Origin: Myrmaecium sp. VS I D KN 1
Lineage: Eukaryota > Ascomycota > Dothideomycetes > Valsariales > Valsariaceae
DNA: 64,000 nucleotides
Direction of reading: 5' to 3'
Assembly: GCA_019775845.1 (NCBI GenBank)
Contig: JADQAV010000017.1
Span: forward strand, 310,001-374,000
Shown here piece after piece: positions 1 to 10,553 of this stretch (its first letter is position 1; every line of letters starts with the position of its first letter). The translations under genes and the position numbers were made by a program. The notes under the pieces are model-generated. The model saw only the letters and a list, made by a program, of their open reading frames with translations. It did not search any database and was not told the DNA's origin.

Positions 1-614
1 CATCCACCCGCGCACACACACGCCACCCCACCACCACCCGGTCAGAACCTCTACAGCAGCGAGAGAAAGCGCGCAAGCAAAAAAAAAAACCTTTCCGCAC
101 CGACCGCGTGCCAGCGAGACGAAGGTACCTCCGCGCCCATCATCCAAAACACCACCGTTCCGACCGGCTTTCCATCCAACCGACCGCATTTTCCATCGCG
201 GGAGCACCTGGACCATTCCCCGAGCGCTTTGGCGGCATCGCAACCCGTCGAAAAGCGAGCCAAAATCCCGTCGTGGTCGTCGTTGTGGTCGAATCGCACA
301 CAGAACACGTTGCCACATCCCTCCTCCGCTCCGCTCTCTCTCTCTCGCTCTCTCCCCCTTCTAACTCTTTCCACCCACTCGCCGCCCAAAGGTTTCCCGC
401 ATGGTGTCGTGCTGACGACCACGCCCAGCGTTCTCGCATCTACGCCGCAACATCAGAACGACGCTCGGGCCACGCGCACCCCATCAAACTTTCCTTTGCC
501 CGGTCCGTTCCCCCCCCCCAAGCCAACCAACCAACCAAGGCCTGGTGGATGCGAGTTTGCTTGCTTGCTGGCCCCGGTGTCGCCCCAGGCGTGCAGCTCT
601 CCCCCCCCCTTTGG
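1..614 (+). promoter_or_regulatory. EPL1 upstream region
   Basis: No supported gene lies here. The stretch is rich in C and CT tracts (CT-repeat near 337-360, poly-C near 510-518 and 601-609), which is common in filamentous-fungal promoters and 5' leaders. Several overlapping ORFs exist on both strands but are low-complexity and unlike any protein family. The start of the EPL1 transcript cannot be placed from sequence alone. Confidence 0.4.
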
Positions 615-622
615 ATGAGTGA

Positions 623-662
<40 letters not shown>

Positions 663-701
663 CAGCACGACGCAGAAGACAGCAGCAGCAGAACATCATG
701 A
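615..701 (+). CDS. Polyalanine upstream ORF overlapping the EPL1 start
   Basis: An ATG at 615 opens a 28-codon frame: Met-Ser-Glu, 13 alanines, then QHDAEDSSSRTS. Its TGA stop (699-701) overlaps the EPL1 ATG (698-700) in an ATGA arrangement. The polyalanine is encoded by a GCA repeat, so uORF length could vary between strains. If the leader begins upstream of 615, ribosomes reading this frame would stop exactly on the EPL1 start, a geometry that allows termination-reinitiation. Whether it is translated is unknown; it could simply be a triplet repeat in a leader. Confidence 0.4.
624..659 (+). repeat. (GCA)12 microsatellite
   Basis: Twelve perfect GCA units followed by GCG, immediately upstream of EPL1 and inside the short upstream ORF. 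In that frame it encodes alanine. Confidence 0.9.
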
Positions 702-2774
702 CGCAGCGACTCGCCGGCCAGCGGTTCAGGCAGCGCAAGCTGTCCACCAAGCAGAACCTCGCTGTGCTGCGTGAGAGCGACATCGACCAGCTGCCCGACG
801 ACGACGCCGCCCGGCACATCCCCAAGATCGAGACGGGCGTCGAGAAGGGCGAGGAAATCGTGAGTCACACCCTCCCCTTTCCTTCACCCCTTTGCGCCAC
901 CACAGCCACATCGACTTCAGCCACACTGCTTCATCCCAACCATGATCTTCGCACGTGATATCAAAATAACAGCACGATCGTGCTGTCTGCAATCGCTCAC
1001 CTGCACCTTCCGTCTTTGCGACCTGTTGAGATCTTCCCCAATTGACTGACCGAAACTTCTTCAGGAACACCATCTGCAAGCCGTCATCTCCGCTACTCAA
1101 GCAGGTGCCAAAAATGCATCTCTTTACATCCCTACACCACCCGTGCAAACAAGCCACCTGAACTATGAGCGTCTCTACCCCAAACGGTTCCAGCAACCGG
1201 CCACCTACATTCGCTTCTCGTCCACGGTGGAAGACTGCACTGGTAACCCCTACTGCATGACCGCCGAAGACGCCGCTTGGCTGAAGAAGCTGAACGAGAA
1301 GCGAAAGAGTAGTCGGAAGTCTCCTGAGCAAGCCGTGGAGATCTGCTCCGAAGATGCCTTTGAGAATGCCATGTCCTTCTTTGAGGCGACCGCCGCGACC
1401 AAGCAGCCATTTGCCGCAGTAGACAACGCGCCCGTGCTCCCGTACGAGGAGATGCAAGCGGCCTTCGACGAGACGATTGAGCCGGACGCTAGGGTCTTTG
1501 CGCCTCAAATTTATGAGTATTGGAAGACGAAGCGCATGGCCAATAACAACCGTCCGCTGATGCCCAGTCTGAAGTTCGAGACGAACCTTGAGACCGATGA
1601 CGCGGATCCGTACGTTTGCTTCCGGCGTCGCGAGGTTCGACAAATCAGGAAGACTCGCGGCCGCGATGCGCAAGTGTCGGAACGGCTGAAGAAGCTTCGC
1701 AGAGAGCTCGAGGAAGCCAGACGCCTGATGCAAGCCGTGAAGAATAGAGAACATCTGGTGCGGGATCAGCTCCAGTTAGATCGGACCATCTTCGAGCAAA
1801 GAGTAGCCCTCAAGGAGGTGAAGAGGAATATTGGCCTCAAATCATCCGAGGATGATGTGCTGCTCCTCAACCAGAAGGTAAACAACTCGTCCCGCTCGCT
1901 GAATCGTGCCAGTGCTGATCTGGCCCAGACGGAGGCGAAACCGAAGCCAAAGGCTGAGACGGCGGCTGTACAACGAGGCATCCCAGGTATGGGACCGAAG
2001 CAACAGCTGACTCGTCCAGACGGCCGTTCCATCTTGGAGTCAGACCTTGAGCTGTTATCCGAGAAGCAGGCGAAGCGTGACGAAGAGATTCAGCGTTTCA
2101 TCGAGGAGAACCTTGAGAAGCACAAGGCCTGGAATCGTGGGTGGCAGGATATCACCTGGCGTCCCATCACGCCTCCACTGGAACAGCAACAAAAGTCCAC
2201 CTTCCGTGCCGCTAGAGCAGAGTTCCTGCCGACACCGCCTGCGTCGGAAGCCTCGGATAACTCGGGCCAAGACAAGGACAAGGAGAAGCAAGGCGCAGAG
2301 GACGCGGAGATGGATGCGGTGGCCCATCGCACTCGGTCCAGAGATCCTGCCCCAATCGTACCGCGCGTGCGTTATGCATCACCGCCTCCTGATCAGCGAC
2401 TTCCCAAATTCCGCCGGCGAACGGCGAGAGGGGGACGTCTGATGATCGACCGTAAAGGGCCGCTTCCGGGCGGACCCAGCTTTGATCCTATGGCCATCGA
2501 TCAACGAGTACTGGACCGGTACAAGTTCGATCGGGATAGTAGTGATGATGACGAGTTGTACGAAGTAGACGTGTACGATAACCTGCACATGAAGTACCGC
2601 ATCCTGCTCGAACGAAGCGGGAGTCAACAGTCCCAAGCAGCTGCGGCAGCAGCCGCTGCCCAGGCCCAAGGACGGCGAGCGGCCCTCGAGGCCGGCAACG
2701 GTTCAGCTGGAAATGGCCAGAATCGAACCGGTGCTCTCGGAAACCAGCTCCTGCCTCCTCCTGCTGTTGGCTGA
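698..2774 (+). CDS. EPL1: Enhancer of polycomb-like protein, NuA4 subunit
   Basis: Exons 698-859 and 1065-2774 encode 623 aa. The intron (860-1064) has a GTGAGT donor, a CTGAC-type branch site near 1046 and a CTTCTTCAG acceptor, and joins in phase 0. EPL1 is the scaffold of the NuA4 histone H4/H2A acetyltransferase and binds Esa1, Yng2 and Eaf6 through its EPcA region. The N-terminal basic segment (RFRQRKLS) and the conserved block from LNYERLYP through YCMTAEDAAWL at residues about 80-125 are typical of the family. A coiled coil follows (about 265-330), then the GWQDITWRPITPP region. The C-terminal tail contains an Ala/Gln run. The length is normal for ascomycetes. The start is the first ATG of the conserved frame. 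Confidence 0.9.
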
Positions 2775-3407
2775 ATTTTCCAGCAAAGCCTCGGGTGCTT
2801 CACATTTTTTTTCTCTCCCCTTTTGAGATGATGGCACGATCATGTTGCGTTGCTGATTTTCAATTCTTTCGCATTTCTTTCTTTCCTTCTTTTTCTTCGA
2901 TACCACCATTCAGAGAAATTGGGACTTTTTCTTGGATCCTCTCGTTCCTATTTATCCTGAGAGGAGTAAAAAGGAGAGCCCGATTTCCGGCGGATCAGAG
3001 GCGGCGGTTCTCGCCGCGTCTTTCCAATTCGACCGACAGCAGAAAGAAAGAAAGAAAGGGATGCGACGAACAGTATTCCTTTTTCTTGCGTTTGCTCGAC
3101 ATGTACAACAGCTTTTATTCTTGTATTGGGCGAGAGCGGAGTTCTTGGTGGACGGTGGGTGGGCGGCGCATGAGGAACAGCGGCATCCGGTGTTGGCGAG
3201 AGCGGGCGTGTACCAGGATTGTGAGGGGGGACCGACCCCATGTAACATATTGCTCCCGTTTTCGGCGACGTCTTTCGGTTTTTTTAGTTGAGCTTCAGCG
3301 CTGATGCGTCAAAGAAAACGAATCGACCGGATTTGGCTCGAAGAGCCTAGTCGCCACTTGTTTTTTCTCCCGTCTGTGCCGCAGCTCGTGTGACCGAGCT
3401 GTCAAGC
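2775..3407. other. Convergent intergenic region EPL1/RKM4
   Basis: 3' flanks of two convergent genes. It is T-rich just after the EPL1 stop. Frames in this stretch are low-complexity and I see no gene. Confidence 0.6.
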
Positions 3408-4973
3408 TCAAGCTCTCCGCGCTCTTTTCCCTCCCTCGTCACTTCCGGACTCAGCCTGCCTCTTGGCTGCCCCGTTCATCTTGCGCTCCACCTCCTTCAG
3501 GGCAGCATGCATGTCCCTCAAGATCTCTTTCTCGCCAAGACGCACCTCGACTGCCATTTTTCTCCGCCTAGTTTTCTGGTCAAGGTTTGGGCTTTGAGCG
3601 ATCTCCGCCAACACCTTTTCATCCTCTTCGATGCCGGTGGGGTACTGCTTCCCTCTCTCTTCGATCGCTCGCACCAGCACCGCGGCGGCGGCGGGGGAGA
3701 TCTCCTTGACCTTGGGGAGCTTGTCCTTCTTCTTCAGCCGGTCGAACTCGTCGCGAGGCGCGGCCAGCGTGGCGAGCAGCACGAGCAACTCCATCGACAC
3801 GGCTTCCAGCAGATCTTCGCCGGGGACGGGGCGGGAGAGGTCGTAACCCGAGTCCACCACTCCGTGCTCGTCCAGGTACTCGAGTCTCCGCTCTAACTCC
3901 TTCCCATTTTGGACGCCGGCGGCGCGCAGCACCATGTCGTGGGGGATCTCGACGACGTCGTACTGGGCGTAGTTGTTCGTCATGTACCCGTACCGGCGCA
4001 GGAGGTCCGAGCGCGGGAGCGGCCCGTAGTCGTTGAAAATCTCTGCACCGGCCGGGATGGGGGCGATGGACTTCATGACGAGGGCGTCGCCTTCGTAGAA
4101 GAGGCGGGCGTTGTTCCGGTCCGCGTCCGCGTTGAGCATGTCGGCCATCGGGACCATCCCCTTCGGCGCGGCCTTTTGTCGGCCAAACTCGTCGTGCTCC
4201 TCCTCCCACGCGCCGGAGGCGTCGTTGTCCTCCTCCTCGTTCTCCGAGTCGGAGTCGCCGCCGGACTCGATGTCGAAGGCGTAGGCCATGATCAGGGTGC
4301 CCATCCGATGTGCCAGAGCCAAGAGGCGAGGTTCGCTGAGGTCAGGAGAAATGCCGGCCGGGACGAAGATGTCTTGGTGGGCAAGAATGGCGCCGACGAC
4401 GTTCTCCATGAGTGCGGCGTCGGCGTCGGACTTGCCGATCTTCTGCACGACGGCGCTGGCTTGGAGTTCCGCGAGTTCGGAGTCGTCCCAGAACATGAGG
4501 GTGTCCAAGGAGGCGGTGTCGGGCCAGACGCGGATGTAGCTGGAGAAAGGGGATGGGACGCCGGCCTCGGTACGGAAGTACTCGTACAGCATGACGAGAA
4601 TCAGCGCATGCCAGGGGTTGATTTCGCGGAGCTTGAGACGCTCGGCGTGCTCTTGGTACAGAGCGGAGTTTTCGACGGTCAGGATGAGGTGGCGGGGGAT
4701 GGTGAAGAGAGTCTCGTCCGCGGATATGTCTTGCTTGGCCACTGAAGACTCGATTAGCTGAGACCAGTCGACAACGATACGGAGAAGAGTTTTCCAGGCG
4801 TTCACATCTGCTGGTTGCAGGCGTGGAGGGTCTTTCAGGGACTGCTCACCTACTCCCCGTCCGGCATCTCGATGCCTCAAATCCTCGACGGCGATTTTCT
4901 TGTTGAGAGTGCCGCCGCCGGACAAGAACCAGTCCACGAGGTCTCTGGACCTCTGCTCGAAGGAGACGTCCAT
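3408..4973 (-). CDS. RKM4: SET-domain ribosomal lysine methyltransferase (RKM4/SETD6 type)
   Basis: Exons 4850-4973 and 3408-4741 (complement) encode 485 aa, close to yeast Rkm4 and human SETD6. The predicted activity is S-adenosylmethionine-dependent methylation of a lysine, on ribosomal protein L42 in yeast. The SET fold is split by an insert, as in the Rubisco-LSMT subfamily: DLRHRDAGRGV at the N-terminus, then the catalytic NDYGPLPRSDLLRRYGY block near residue 280, then a helical LSMT-type substrate-binding domain and a basic C-terminus. The intron 4742-4849 is 108 nt, a multiple of three, and contains no stop, so retention would insert 36 residues. Splicing restores the expected GRGV-VAKQDI junction, so I prefer the spliced form. 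Substrate assignment is inferred from family. Confidence 0.8.
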   Translation of the reverse strand: MDVSFEQRSRDLVDWFLSGGGTLNKKIAVEDLRHRDAGRGVGEQSLKDPPRLQPADVNAWKTLLRIVVDWSQLIESSVAKQDISADETLFTIPRHLILTVENSALYQEHAERLKLREINPWHALILVMLYEYFRTEAGVPSPFSSYIRVWPDTASLDTLMFWDDSELAELQASAVVQKIGKSDADAALMENVVGAILAHQDIFVPAGISPDLSEPRLLALAHRMGTLIMAYAFDIESGGDSDSENEEEDNDASGAWEEEHDEFGRQKAAPKGMVPMADMLNADADRNNARLFYEGDALVMKSIAPIPAGAEIFNDYGPLPRSDLLRRYGYMTNNYAQYDVVEIPHDMVLRAAGVQNGKELERRLEYLDEHGVVDSGYDLSRPVPGEDLLEAVSMELLVLLATLAAPRDEFDRLKKKDKLPKVKEISPAAAAVLVRAIEERGKQYPTGIEEDEKVLAEIAQSPNLDQKTRRRKMAVEVRLGEKEILRDMHAALKEVERKMNGAAKRQAESGSDEGGKRARRA

Positions 4974-5326
4974 GGCAAACAGCGAAAGGCAAAGTATAAG
5001 GAGCGTAGGGGCGGGATATGCAGAACGAGTGTCAGTGTCCCTGCAATATCGGCTCTGTCAATGGTGGACCCCCAGGGCATTTAGCGGGCGCGTCGCTCGC
5101 GGGAAAACTGTTTTCCCGGGGGGTTCTTCACCACCGTTTTTCAGCCTTCCCGCCGCTCCACTCCACTTGCTTATCTTATCGGCCAGCCGCGGGACGAGAT
5201 TCTTGTCCCGCCCGGGCTACCCGCAAACATCATCCCGGACTGTCATCGAAAGTGCCGCCGTTGGTTCCCTTGTGACATTGTGAAAAATACCCCGTTCTCG
5301 CCGACCTCCAATACCATTTGTCCGAC
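4974..5326. promoter_or_regulatory. Divergent promoter RKM4/KAE1
   Basis: A 353-bp interval between two head-to-head start codons must hold both promoters. I see no clear TATA box. Confidence 0.5.
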
Positions 5327-6453
5327 ATGATCGCGATCGGCCTCGAAGGCAGCGCCAACAAGCTCGGTGTGGGAATAATCCAGCACACCTCGCCGACGAA
5401 GGAGCCTAAAGTCCTTGCCAACCTCCGGCATACCTATAATGCCCCGCCGGGAGAAGGGTTCCTACCGAAAGAAACTGCTTTACATCACAGATCATATGTG
5501 GTTCGACTTGTGAAGCAGGCGATGCTACAGGCGGGCGTGACAGTGGACGATGTGGATTGCATTTGCTACACCAAGGGTCCTGGCATGGGCGCTCCTTTGA
5601 CCAGCGTCGCTATTGCAGCTCGGACACTTGCGCTGTTATGGGGGAAGGAGCTGGTTGGGGTGAATCACTGTGTTGGCCGTAAGTCCACATCTGCGCCTCA
5701 TATGGAGTGCGAGAAAGAGAGGACGGGGTGCTGAGAATGATCGCAGATATTGAGATGGGTCGCGCCATTACGGGTGCCATGAACCCTGTGGTCCTCTATG
5801 TTTCCGGCGGAAACACTCAAGTCATCGCCTATTCCTCTCGACGCTACCGCATCTTTGGCGAAGCCCTTGACATTGCGGTTGGTAACTGCCTCGACCGATT
5901 CGCGCGAACGCTTCGCATACCGAATGATCCGGCGCCGGGTTACAACATCGAGCAGTTGGCGAAGAAGGGGAAGCATCTGGTGGATATACCATACGCGGTG
6001 AAGGGCATGGACGCCAGCTTCTCCGGCATTCTGGCGAGCGCCGATATCCTCGCAGCGCAAATCGACGAGAGTTTACCGGAGGACAAAAGATTGAAAGCTG
6101 AAGACGGCGAGCTGATCACGAAGGAAGACCTCTGCTTCAGCCTGCAAGAGACGGTATTCGCAATGCTAGTCGAGATCACGGAACGCGCGATGGCACATGT
6201 GGGGAGCCAGCAAGTGCTGGTGGTAGGTGGTGTGGGCTGCAACGAGCGGTTGCAGGAGATGATGGGACTCATGGCAAGAGACAGGGGCGGAAGCGTATAC
6301 GCCACGGACGAGCGGTTCTGCATCGACAACGGGATCATGATCGCTCATGCGGGTCTTTTGGCGTATGAGACTGGCTTTACGACACCGCTGGAGGAATCCA
6401 CTTGCACCCAGCGGTTCAGGACGGACGAGGTGTTCGTCGCGTGGCGAGATTAA
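5327..6453 (+). CDS. KAE1: KEOPS subunit, tRNA t6A threonylcarbamoyltransferase
   Basis: Exons 5327-5678 and 5747-6453 encode 352 aa. The intron (68 nt, GTAAGT..GCAG) splits a His codon. KAE1/OSGEP transfers the threonylcarbamoyl group to A37 of ANN-decoding tRNAs within the KEOPS complex in cytosol and nucleus. The ASKHA fold is evident from the N-terminal [12 protein letters not shown], the metal-binding HxxxH (NHCVGH, residues 114 and 118, the second restored by splicing), the SGGNTQV phosphate loop, and the C-terminal [12 protein letters not shown] with the ligand Asp. ATG 5327 is chosen because the family begins with this [11 protein letters not shown] strand. The length and the absence of a mitochondrial presequence fit KAE1 rather than QRI7. 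Confidence 0.93.
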
Positions 6454-7367
6454 TGGGATATATTGGTAACTAACAGAAGAAAACGACGCGACGAATCTCA
6501 TATCAAAGCTGTTGAATATCCACCTTTCTTGAGTTCTACGGTTCTCGAACCATTGTCTCTGGGACCCTCACAAACAAGGACGCTGGCCTCCAGGCGAATA
6601 CGAGGAAGAGCAGGAAGAACGGGTAAAGCTTGACGAAACCGGTATTTATATGTCCTGGGATACTGGCCACAGCATACATTTACTCAGACCATTTGGGGTC
6701 CGTTATGCATCAGATGATCCAGAAATCATCTTGTACCCTAGAAGGGGGATCCGATCAGTTCCATGACTGTCGAGTATCTCAATTAGGAATCAGTCTGTTC
6801 GGCTCCTGAGACCAGTCCGCTTCTTCGAACATATATCTCGTGCCAAGCTACGATCAATATGGAAAGCCATCCGGAGTGGCAGCCTTTTGACAGGACGGGT
6901 ACATTTCTCTGTGAGCCATCTGATATACACCAAAGGTCGTAACCTTGTCCGTCCAAGTGTTCATGGAATCTCACAGGGAGCACCAGCGCGCTGCTACGGA
7001 GACCAGGATCGAAAGGCGTGCACAGCCGGTTCTGTGTGAGCCCAAACCAATCACCCATACACCGGGACTCGGAATCAACCCTTCGAAGAGTGAAGCTTGG
7101 TTTCACCGGCTACTACCGAGACTGTGGCAAGTGGAGGTGCAACTCCGGCAAGTTGCATCGGGTTACCTCCTTGCTACTGAGGAGTGTATCGACTACATTG
7201 CAATCACACGTCTTTTGTGTTGCTCGATGGTATACTTGATTTCGGAAGGTCTCTAAAGTTCGGTGTATATACAACAAGACCCCAAGATCCGAGCCTTTTC
7301 ATTCACGTCTCCACTCCATCTCCTATAGCTCGATTTGCCCAAGCCTTTATTTACTGTGTCGAGCATC
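6454..7367. other. Intergenic region, no gene seen
   Basis: About 0.9 kb between KAE1 and the Cys-rich membrane protein gene. Short frames exist on both strands but resemble nothing known. It presumably holds the KAE1 3' UTR and the promoter of the next gene. Confidence 0.5.
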
Positions 7368-8492
7368 ATGAAGTCTCCAGTACCAATCATTACTCTATTC
7401 TCTGCTGCCTCTTCAATCGTCTCTTGTGATATCTTCCAAACCGGCCTAACTGACATTGCGGACGATTACTGCGTGTTCGGAAGCAACGCGCCAGCGGATT
7501 GCAGTACGCCAAACAGCTCCCTATGCCCTTCATTCATCCTCTAACCAAGTTATACAGGTTTCCTGGACCCCGCAGCGGAGGGATGCTATTACCAAGAAGC
7601 TCTCAGTCGTACATACTGCTGCCACAAGCAGAACAATCGCTAGTACGTCCCGCAAACATCCACGTACATGGACTTTCACAACTCACGAGATCTTCAACTC
7701 AACTAGTCATTGCACGGCCGTACCAGTACCATGCGGCGGCAGCGATCTCCAAACCACCTGTGAAGGTAGGCGAGATTCCCTCTATCAATCCAACCCAGAA
7801 GCTACTGTACTCACATCCACGCCCACCCTAAGGCTTCTGTTGCGCCGCAAGCGAGGACTGCGTGCGCGACAAGAAAGCCTGCTCCATCTCCGTGAGCCCG
7901 CCCCCGTCCGCCAACCACAGCGGCTTCGAGCAGATCCAGATGCCCCGCGCGCTTCCCGCACCCCGCTTGCTCACCCGGGACGACGACAACGACGATGTAG
8001 CCGACGAAACCTCGTACCTCCCGCTCATGATCGGCGGCATCATCGCCCTCGGCGTCCTCGCTGTCGCCAGCGTCCCCGTCATCATCTGCTGGGCCGCGCG
8101 CGTCCGCAGGTACGGCGGCGTCGCACCGTCCGCCCGGCCGTACGCACCTTCCGTCTTCGACGAGAAGGGGAGGTACGTCTATACGCTCTATCCACCTCCG
8201 CCTCCGCCGTCGCCGCCGCCGCTGCTGCCTGAGTACGCGGGTGATCTAGAGACAGCCGGCTACGGAGCCAAGGCGGAGCTGCTGCTGACGAGTAAGTTGT
8301 TTCTGTCCTTTTCCCCCCTTTGCCGTCCAGCAACTGCGTTAAGGCGTGTTGGACGTAAGTGCGCTGCAGGTTGCTAATTATGCCATCACTGTCGTGAAGT
8401 TCCCCGGTGACGGGATCTTTGAGGTCAGCACCAGCGTGCAGCCGAAGGATTGGGACCGTGAACGGACGGCGCAGTCGGCGGTCTTATCGTAG
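7368..8492 (+). CDS. Cys-rich single-pass membrane protein, unrecognised
   Basis: I infer five exons, 7368-7503, 7558-7642, 7707-7765, 7833-8291 and 8344-8492, giving 295 aa with all junctions in frame. Residues 1-20 form a signal peptide (hydrophobic ITLFSAASSIVSC). The ectodomain (about 20-145) is rich in cysteine, including GCYY, YCCHK, VPCGG, TTCEGFCC, EDC and KACS. A single transmembrane helix follows (LMIGGIIALGVLAVASVPVIIC), then a basic stop-transfer and a cytoplasmic tail with a proline run. The topology recalls fungal surface sensors or receptors, but I recognise no family. The last junction is the least certain: the 52-nt intron 8292-8343 has a weak acceptor, and other acceptors give earlier stops. 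Confidence 0.65.
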
Positions 8493-8808
8493 GGATGGGG
8501 AGGAGGCTCTTTGCACCCGGTTTGCTTGGATTACCTTACGTTCTTTTCATTCGCGGAGCTGGATGCGGATGGTAGTATAGGACAGGGAATGAGGGAGGAA
8601 AGACAGTCCTTTCATGGAAGAAGAGAACTGCTCGTGAAGAAAATCGTTTCCAGTCATGTTGAAATCTGTGCTTACACTCATATAACTCCGATATCACATG
8701 CAGCTCGTAATTTTCGCTCTCCTCTGGTGACGATCTATCCAAACGTCGCCACCACAACATGACCACCCAGGGGTATTGTATCCTCTCCCATATCTATTTG
8801 TCCTCCCC
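8493..8808. other. Convergent 3' flanks
   Basis: A 316-bp gap between the stop codons of the membrane-protein gene and HIS3. I see no gene. Confidence 0.6.
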
Positions 8809-9559
8809 CTAATACAAAACGCCCTTGGTGCTCGGCTCCTCGCCCTCGCGACCCTTGACCCGGGTGGTAGCCTGGCGAATGGCGACGGCGAGCGCCTTGA
8901 ACGCGCTCTCGGCGCGGTGGTGGTCGTTCTCGCCGCGGAGGCAGTCGACGTGGAGGGTGACGGCGGCGCCCTGGGCGAAGCTCTGGAGGCAGTGGGGGAT
9001 CATCTCGCAGCTTAGGTCGCCGATCTTTTCCCGGCGGAGGCCGAGGTTGATGACGGAGTAGGGCCGGTTGGAGAGGTCGATGACGGCCCGGGAGAGGGCC
9101 TCGTCGAGCGGGCAGTAGGCGGACCCGAACCGGGCCAGGCCCGTGGTCCCGCCGAGGGCTTGCTTGAACGCTTGCCCCAGCGCGATGCAGGTGTCTTCGG
9201 CGGTGTGGTGGTCATCGACTGCGCGGTCGCCGGTTAGTCATGGTTCTTTCGAGGCGCAAACCTCTGCTGCCCATTCAGCGGAGGTGATGAGACGTACTGT
9301 GGAGGTCGCCGCGGCACCGGAGCTTCAGGGACCAGCCTGCGTGCTTTGCGAGGGCATGGAGCATGTGGTCGAGGAAGCCGATGCCGGAGTCAATGTCGAT
9401 TTGCTGGCTCTTGGAGAGCTGGGCGGCGTGGCTCTTGCCGTCGTCGGCTTTGCCCAGCTTGCTGTCGAGCAGCTCGCCACCGTCAAGGTTCAGCGAGAGC
9501 TGAATTTTGGTCTCATTGGTGTCGCGGACGAGCGAAGCGCTGCGTATTCTGTCTGCCAT
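8809..9559 (-). CDS. HIS3: Imidazoleglycerol-phosphate dehydratase
   Basis: Exons 9298-9559 and 8809-9218 (complement) encode 223 aa, the usual length of the monofunctional fungal enzyme (yeast 220). It converts imidazole glycerol phosphate to imidazole acetol phosphate, step six of histidine synthesis, in the cytosol. The two Mn-binding motifs are visible: [15 protein letters not shown] in exon 1 and, after the intron, DDHHTAED; a repeat of the pattern, [13 protein letters not shown], lies near the C-terminus. The 79-nt intron (GTACGT..GCGCAG) falls between GDLH and IDDHH and restores the motif exactly. An open frame extends upstream of the chosen ATG but is not conserved in type. The gene is divergent from RPC19. 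Confidence 0.95.
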
Positions 9560-9824
9560 GGCTGTGCGACGGGTGGTGTTGGTGGGGGACCGGGAAAAAG
9601 AACTGATGTCAAAGAAATCTATGTTGGGCGGCAATAATTCGACTTTGACGTCGTCTGGTTGGTTCGCGGCGAATCGGAGGTTTGTTTCGGCAGGGGAGGG
9701 GTCGATAAGATAAGAGCGGAACGGGTCTTGGCTGGGAAATTTCGGAGAGCGAGGCGAAACCTCCAAGTTCCGCGGCCGTGACAACCCTTCGTGCGATCAG
9801 GGAAAGAACAGAAACGCCGTCACC
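9560..9824. promoter_or_regulatory. Divergent promoter HIS3/RPC19 with CRE-like site
   Basis: Only 265 bp separate the two start codons. A CRE-like TGACGTC lies at 9646-9652, about 90 bp from the HIS3 ATG. bZIP factors of the ATF/CREB and Gcn4/Cpc1 classes bind related sequences, and histidine genes are classic cross-pathway targets, but no perfect TGACTCA is visible. The assignment of a factor is inference. Confidence 0.45.
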
Positions 9825-10396
9825 ATGTCTGCGCAGCCCGAGGACCAGGAGATGCGCGATGCCACCCCTAACGGTGCCGAGGTGGAGGCGCCTGGTGTGG
9901 AGGAGACTGCGGAGGACAGCGAACCCTCGCGCATCCGAGTGGTAAGCTGGAGGGAATGAGTCCGTACAATGCGCATAGAGACACTGACATCTTGGACTCA
10001 GCTGCCCGGATCGACTGATACCGCCGCGTCCTTCGAGTTCGAGAAGGAAGACCATACGCTTGGCAATGCCTTGAGATACATCATCATGAAGAAGTACGGC
10101 GTTTTCTTATCGCAGGATGCGCTCGCAAATGCTAACTAAACCCAAGCCCGGATGTCGAATTCTGCGGTTACTCCATTCCTCATCCCTCCGAGGCCAAGAT
10201 GAACCTCCGCATCCAGACTTACGGTAGCCACTCCCGGGCACAGCGATTGCTGCATACACCCGCTAATGGCCTTACAGATGAGGTGAACGTCTACGATGTC
10301 TTGGAGAAGGGATTGAACGACCTCATGGACCTCTGCGATGTCGTAACAGAGAAGTTCATCGTCGCGCGGGACGAGTTCAATGCGCAGCGCTCGTAA
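9825..10396 (+). CDS. RPC19: RNA polymerases I and III subunit AC19
   Basis: Four exons, 9825-9941, 10002-10093, 10147-10223 and 10278-10396, encode 134 aa (yeast Rpc19 142). This subunit pairs with Rpc40 as the alpha-like assembly platform shared by Pol I and Pol III. The Rpb11/RpoA dimerisation fold is clear: FEFEKEDHTLGNALRYIIMK, then NPDVEFCGYSIPHPSE, then a C-terminal amphipathic helix. The acidic N-terminal tail is typical of AC19. Each junction was set by restoring these motifs (for example ATG-AAG-AA|C-CCG-GAT). Introns are 53-60 nt. Confidence 0.93.
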
Positions 10397-10553
10397 ACGG
10401 GAACGAAGAAGATACCACGATCAGATGCATTTTACCGGCGTTCGTCCCTGAGAGGATTCTGCTTGTTATATTGTTGCGGGTTGGCGTAAGGAAAGGAAAG
10501 GGAATCTTAGGTACAAAAGCTCCGAGATCGCAAAGGAAAAAGAGCGCAAGAGA

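Noticed and set aside
8355-8369. A 15-nt intron (GTAAGT..GCAG) creating an 11-nt microexon in the Cys-rich membrane protein gene
   Set aside because: Far too short to splice. A single intron 8292-8343 followed by read-through gives an open frame to 8492.
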